Source: Clostridia bacterium (GTDB lineage Bacteria; Bacillota; Clostridia; Oscillospirales; CAG-272). From it: a stretch of DNA of 64,000 nt. Made by a program: the position numbers and the translations under genes. This document shows positions 61,242 to 64,000 of the stretch, in pieces. The notes beneath the pieces were generated by a model. That model did no database searches, had not been told where the DNA came from, and was given only the letters and a program-made list of their open reading frames with translations. The DNA is taken from NCBI GenBank assembly GCA_017935065.1, contig JAGBIF010000016.1:42410-106409 (forward strand), read 5' to 3'. Position 1 is the stretch's first letter, and each line of letters opens with the position of its first letter.

Positions 61242-61245
61242 AGCA

Positions 61246-61281
61246 AAAATCCCGAGTGAGAAATTTCTCACTCGGGATTTT
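61246..61281. terminator. Terminator: perfect 36-bp palindrome
   Basis: AAAATCCCGAGTGAGAAA joined to its exact complement. It ends the two secreted-enzyme genes. Confidence 0.88.
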
Positions 61282-61423
61282 GTGAAATGTTTTGCTTCCC
61301 TAAAACGTGAAATAATATGCGAATGCATATTGTGAAATATCTCGCCTTGCTCGATGTGAAATGAAATTTGCCCACGTTCGCCAAGCGATTTCACTTGCTG
61401 GGAGGGCAAATTTCGTTGCGTAC
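61282..61423. repeat. Palindromic GTGAAAT repeat, copy 1
   Basis: About 142 bp with recurring GTGAAAT or ATTTCAC units that alternate with small palindromes (ATATGCGAATGCATAT, GCAAATTT). It is nearly the same as 63818-64000 but lacks about 41 bp between two AAGCG copies. Confidence 0.85.
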
Positions 61424-61463
61424 CTGCTCTAGGCACATTGGCAAGAAAAACATAAATTTTTCT

Positions 61464-61540
61464 CTAAAAAGTATTCAAAATTCAAGCAATATGTGTTATA
61501 CTACTAAAAAGTATTCAAAATTCAAGCAATATTTGTTGTA
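61464..61540 (+). repeat. Tandem 40-bp duplication carrying promoter elements
   Basis: CTAAAAAGTATTCAAAATTC and the bases after it occur at 61464 and again at 61504, exactly 40 bp apart. The first copy has TTCAAA, 17 bp, TATACT; the second has TTCAAA, 17 bp, TGTACT. They are twin promoter candidates for the lipoprotein gene. Confidence 0.75.
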
Positions 61541-61561
61541 CTGTTTTTAGGAGTTTATATT

Positions 61562-63637
61562 ATGAGGAAAAAATGGATTAAATCATTAATAATTTCTTGC
61601 TTTATGCTATTGGTTTGTTTTGGACTATGTGCTTGTGAGGAAGAAGTTTGTAAAGAAGAAGTTAACACAAAATACACTTTAAAAATCTATGTAGACAATG
61701 AAATATATCAAACAGTAGAACTCGAAGAAAGCGAAATTGAAACTTATACTTTACCTACACTTGACCTACAAAAAGATAATTTATATTATTTCTCCGGTTG
61801 GACGGGAGATATTGAAAATGGCATATTAAAAATTCGCACGGATTCAACTAGTCTAACTTTAAATGGAAGTTATAATCCTATTTACTCAGTTTCGGAAGAT
61901 GGTGAACTTAATGTGGATGTTAACAGCACAACCAAAAGTTTCAAAAAATTAGTTGTGCCTTCAAAAATAGGAGAGGTTGACATTACTAGTTTGGGAAGTT
62001 ATAGATTCCAAAATTTTAATAATTTAGAACAAATAACCTTGCCTATGTCTTTAGAAATAATAGATTTTCGTTCATTTGAAAATTGCTCAAATTTAAAAGA
62101 AATTATAATTGATGAGTCTTCAAATCTTAAAGAAATACAATTAGAAGCATTTAAAAACTGTACTAATTTAAAAAGTATTTTAATACCTGAAAATGTTACA
62201 ACTATTGGTGAAAAAGCCTTTGAAAATTGTTGCAACTTGGAGATTATTAATTACAATGCTATACAATGTTTGGATTTTATTGACATAGACGATAATAGAT
62301 ATAAACTCTGTTTTGATAATACCGGTACTAATACTAGCGGTATTACAATCAACATTGGCAACCGCGTAACTAAAATACCGGCTGGTTTTTGCTGGAATCT
62401 TGTAAACGTTGAGTATATAAATGTAAAATATGTTAATTTCTCAGAAAACGCAATATGTGAAACCATAGAAACTTTTGCTTTTACATGTTGCAAAAATCTT
62501 GAAAAAGTTACAATTCCAGCAAGTGTAAAAACAATCGGAGCATATGCATTTGATGACTGTTATGGATTAACAGAAATAAATTACAATGCTAAAAACATAC
62601 CAGATCCACAACATAGTTCAACTGGAAATTCAAAGTTTTTAAATGCTGGAAAAAATTCTAACAAATTAATTTTAAATATCGGTGAAAATGTAGAAAGTAT
62701 TCCATCATATTTATTTGAAGGTAGTTGTATAACAGAAATTAATTTTAATGATAATAACAAATGTTCATCAATAGGCGAGCAAGCTTTTTGGGCTTGTGAA
62801 AAACTAAAAGAAATAACCATTCCCCAAACCATTACAACAATTGGGAAAAAAGCTTTTTCTTGCTGTACAAATCTTGAAACCATTTATTTTAACGCCATTG
62901 AATGTTCTAATTTTACAGAAAATCATAAAATATTTGATAAGAGATATGAAGAAGATAAAACTTATAAAGTTATTTTTGGTACAAGTGTAAAATGCATTCC
63001 AGATTATTTATTTTATAGATGTAAATGGATTAATGAAGCTCAATTTGCAGAAAATTGCGTTTGTGAGTCAATTGGTAATAAATCTTTTTATTGGTGCATG
63101 AATTTACAAAAATCAGAAGTGCCTAAAACTGTAATATCAATTGGGGAATTAGCTTTTGCTAGTTGTAAAAATTTAAAAGAAATTCATTTCAATGCAAGTA
63201 TGTGTGCTGGATTTAATAACAGTACAGTTACACCTTTTTATAACAGCGGAAGTCAAGAAATCACTACGATTTATATTGGTAAAGATGTTGAATATATCCC
63301 TGCCGGTATGTTTAATATGGCTGAAAATGTTTCACGGGTTATTTTTGACAAAGAATCAAAATGCGATACTATTTGTGCAGGTGCATTTTATTATTGCAAT
63401 AAATTAGAATACATCATTTTATCATCACAAGTAAATAGGATTGAAGATTTCGCTTTAAGATTCTACGCATCACAAGTTGATATTTATTGCTTAGGATTAG
63501 GCGAGCCAGAAATAAGTTCAATAAGCAATATTGGAAATATTTATCATTATATAGAAACTCAACCGCAAGAAAATAACCGATATTGGCATTACGACACAGA
63601 TGGCAAAACACCAATCATTTGGGAAATAGCTGAATAA
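61562..63637 (+). CDS. BspA-like leucine-rich-repeat lipoprotein
   Basis: A 691-residue lipoprotein. Its signal peptide ends in the lipobox LCAC. An InlB/Listeria-Bacteroides-type repeat (TLKIYVDNEIYQTVELEE, YYFSGWTGDIENG) precedes about ten LRR_5 units with the pattern NLEKVTIPASVKTIGAYAFD. Such proteins are displayed on the cell surface and stick to host matrix or other cells. The gene is very AT-rich, with AAA, TTA and ATA codons favoured, unlike the neighbouring genes; with repeats on both sides it looks acquired. Confidence 0.85.
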   Translation: MRKKWIKSLIISCFMLLVCFGLCACEEEVCKEEVNTKYTLKIYVDNEIYQTVELEESEIETYTLPTLDLQKDNLYYFSGWTGDIENGILKIRTDSTSLTLNGSYNPIYSVSEDGELNVDVNSTTKSFKKLVVPSKIGEVDITSLGSYRFQNFNNLEQITLPMSLEIIDFRSFENCSNLKEIIIDESSNLKEIQLEAFKNCTNLKSILIPENVTTIGEKAFENCCNLEIINYNAIQCLDFIDIDDNRYKLCFDNTGTNTSGITINIGNRVTKIPAGFCWNLVNVEYINVKYVNFSENAICETIETFAFTCCKNLEKVTIPASVKTIGAYAFDDCYGLTEINYNAKNIPDPQHSSTGNSKFLNAGKNSNKLILNIGENVESIPSYLFEGSCITEINFNDNNKCSSIGEQAFWACEKLKEITIPQTITTIGKKAFSCCTNLETIYFNAIECSNFTENHKIFDKRYEEDKTYKVIFGTSVKCIPDYLFYRCKWINEAQFAENCVCESIGNKSFYWCMNLQKSEVPKTVISIGELAFASCKNLKEIHFNASMCAGFNNSTVTPFYNSGSQEITTIYIGKDVEYIPAGMFNMAENVSRVIFDKESKCDTICAGAFYYCNKLEYIILSSQVNRIEDFALRFYASQVDIYCLGLGEPEISSISNIGNIYHYIETQPQENNRYWHYDTDGKTPIIWEIAE

Positions 63638-63644
63638 TTTATTT

Positions 63645-63682
63645 AACACTCAAACAAATTAATACGTTTGGGTGTTTTTTTA
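63645..63682 (+). terminator. Terminator of the BspA-like gene
   Basis: CACTCAAAC pairs with GTTTGGGTG (one wobble) around a 10-nt loop and is followed by seven T residues. Confidence 0.85.
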
Positions 63683-63817
63683 TTGTTTAAACTTTTCATA
63701 TTCACTATAAAAGCAAAATAGGCCGAACATTCTTTTAACTGAAAAGAAGTTCAACCTATTAAGACTTCGTGCTGGTGATGGGATATTGAACAGGGAATGC
63801 GATGCATTCCAATATCA

Positions 63818-64000
63818 GTGAAATGTTTTGTTATTGCAAAACGTGAAATAATATGCGAGTGCATATTGTGAAATATCTCGCCTTGCTCGATGTGAAATGA
63901 AATTTGCCCACGTTCGCCAAGCGAACATTTCACATTTGCGAAGCAAATATTTCACCGCGAAGCGATTTCACTTGCCCTAAGGGCAAATTTCGTTGCGTAC
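63818..64000. repeat. Palindromic GTGAAAT repeat, copy 2 (runs to window edge)
   Basis: Fuller version of the repeat at 61282-61423, in the same orientation, with the extra segment AACATTTCACATTTGCGAAG and on. The outer arms GAAATTTGCCC and GGGCAAATTTC are inverted. It reaches the window edge and may continue. Confidence 0.85.

Overview
The window is chromosomal DNA from a spore-forming member of the Firmicutes (Bacillota, class Clostridia), most likely an uncultured gut or host-associated lineage. Support comes from Spo0A, an undivided SigK-type sigma factor, the sporulation genes yqfC, yqfD and a YlbJ-like protein, a long SRP RNA directly upstream of dnaX, the ybeY-era-recO and mutS2 cluster, and purine-rich Shine-Dalgarno sites with TTGACA/TATAAT promoters. 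Heparinase-like enzymes, a GH20 glycosidase and a BspA-type lipoprotein fit life on host glycans. The assignment below class level is inference.

Layout. 1-1203: two permeases of a nucleoside ABC importer. 1304-1938: xpt with its promoter. 1948-15920: a 14-kb integrated element bounded by an exact 18-bp direct repeat, sitting between the xpt promoter and the last codon of ung. It carries a CRESS-virus-type Rep (HUH nuclease plus SF3 helicase), a circovirus-like origin stem-loop with TAGTATTAC in its loop and iterons beside it, a likely ssDNA-binding protein, membrane-anchored candidate virion proteins, a large adhesin-like protein with signal peptide and C-terminal anchor, a Zot/pI-like assembly ATPase, a minus-strand accessory block with a SprT-like protein, a hairpin-rich intergenic region and an IS30-family transposase. 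I read it as a filamentous-phage-like (inovirus-like) provirus. 15919-16602: ung, broken by one in-frame amber codon.

16724-25939: S1-domain protein, MazF-like RNase, small membrane protein, sigK, an odd winged-helix regulator, an SDR oxidoreductase, SRP RNA, dnaX-ybaB-recR, a ComEC-like metallo-hydrolase and spo0A. 26290-29300: GTP-type PEP carboxykinase, a small lipoprotein, an unrecognised strongly folded RNA with its own promoter and terminator, and a zinc-ribbon peptide. 29394-39255: YlbJ-like protein, then a long co-directional run yqfC-yqfD-phoH-ybeY-era-recO-mutS2, a beta-lactamase-fold serine hydrolase and a small membrane protein.

39350-45543: a minus-strand operon of a GH20-like hexosaminidase and two cytoplasmic heparinase II/III-like proteins, divergent from an AEC-family transporter, with a perfect 18-bp palindrome between the promoters. 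45763-54062: a complete arginine operon argG-H-C-J-B-D-F on the minus strand behind a promoter whose -35 lies in a perfect ARG box; a 49-bp hairpin repeat array lies between argC and argJ. 54649-61241: two very large secreted heparinase-like proteins in tandem. The four heparinase-like genes plus GH20 suggest outside-then-inside breakdown of a uronic-acid polysaccharide. 61282-64000: an AT-rich BspA-like lipoprotein gene flanked by two copies of a palindromic repeat family and preceded by a duplicated promoter, probably acquired.
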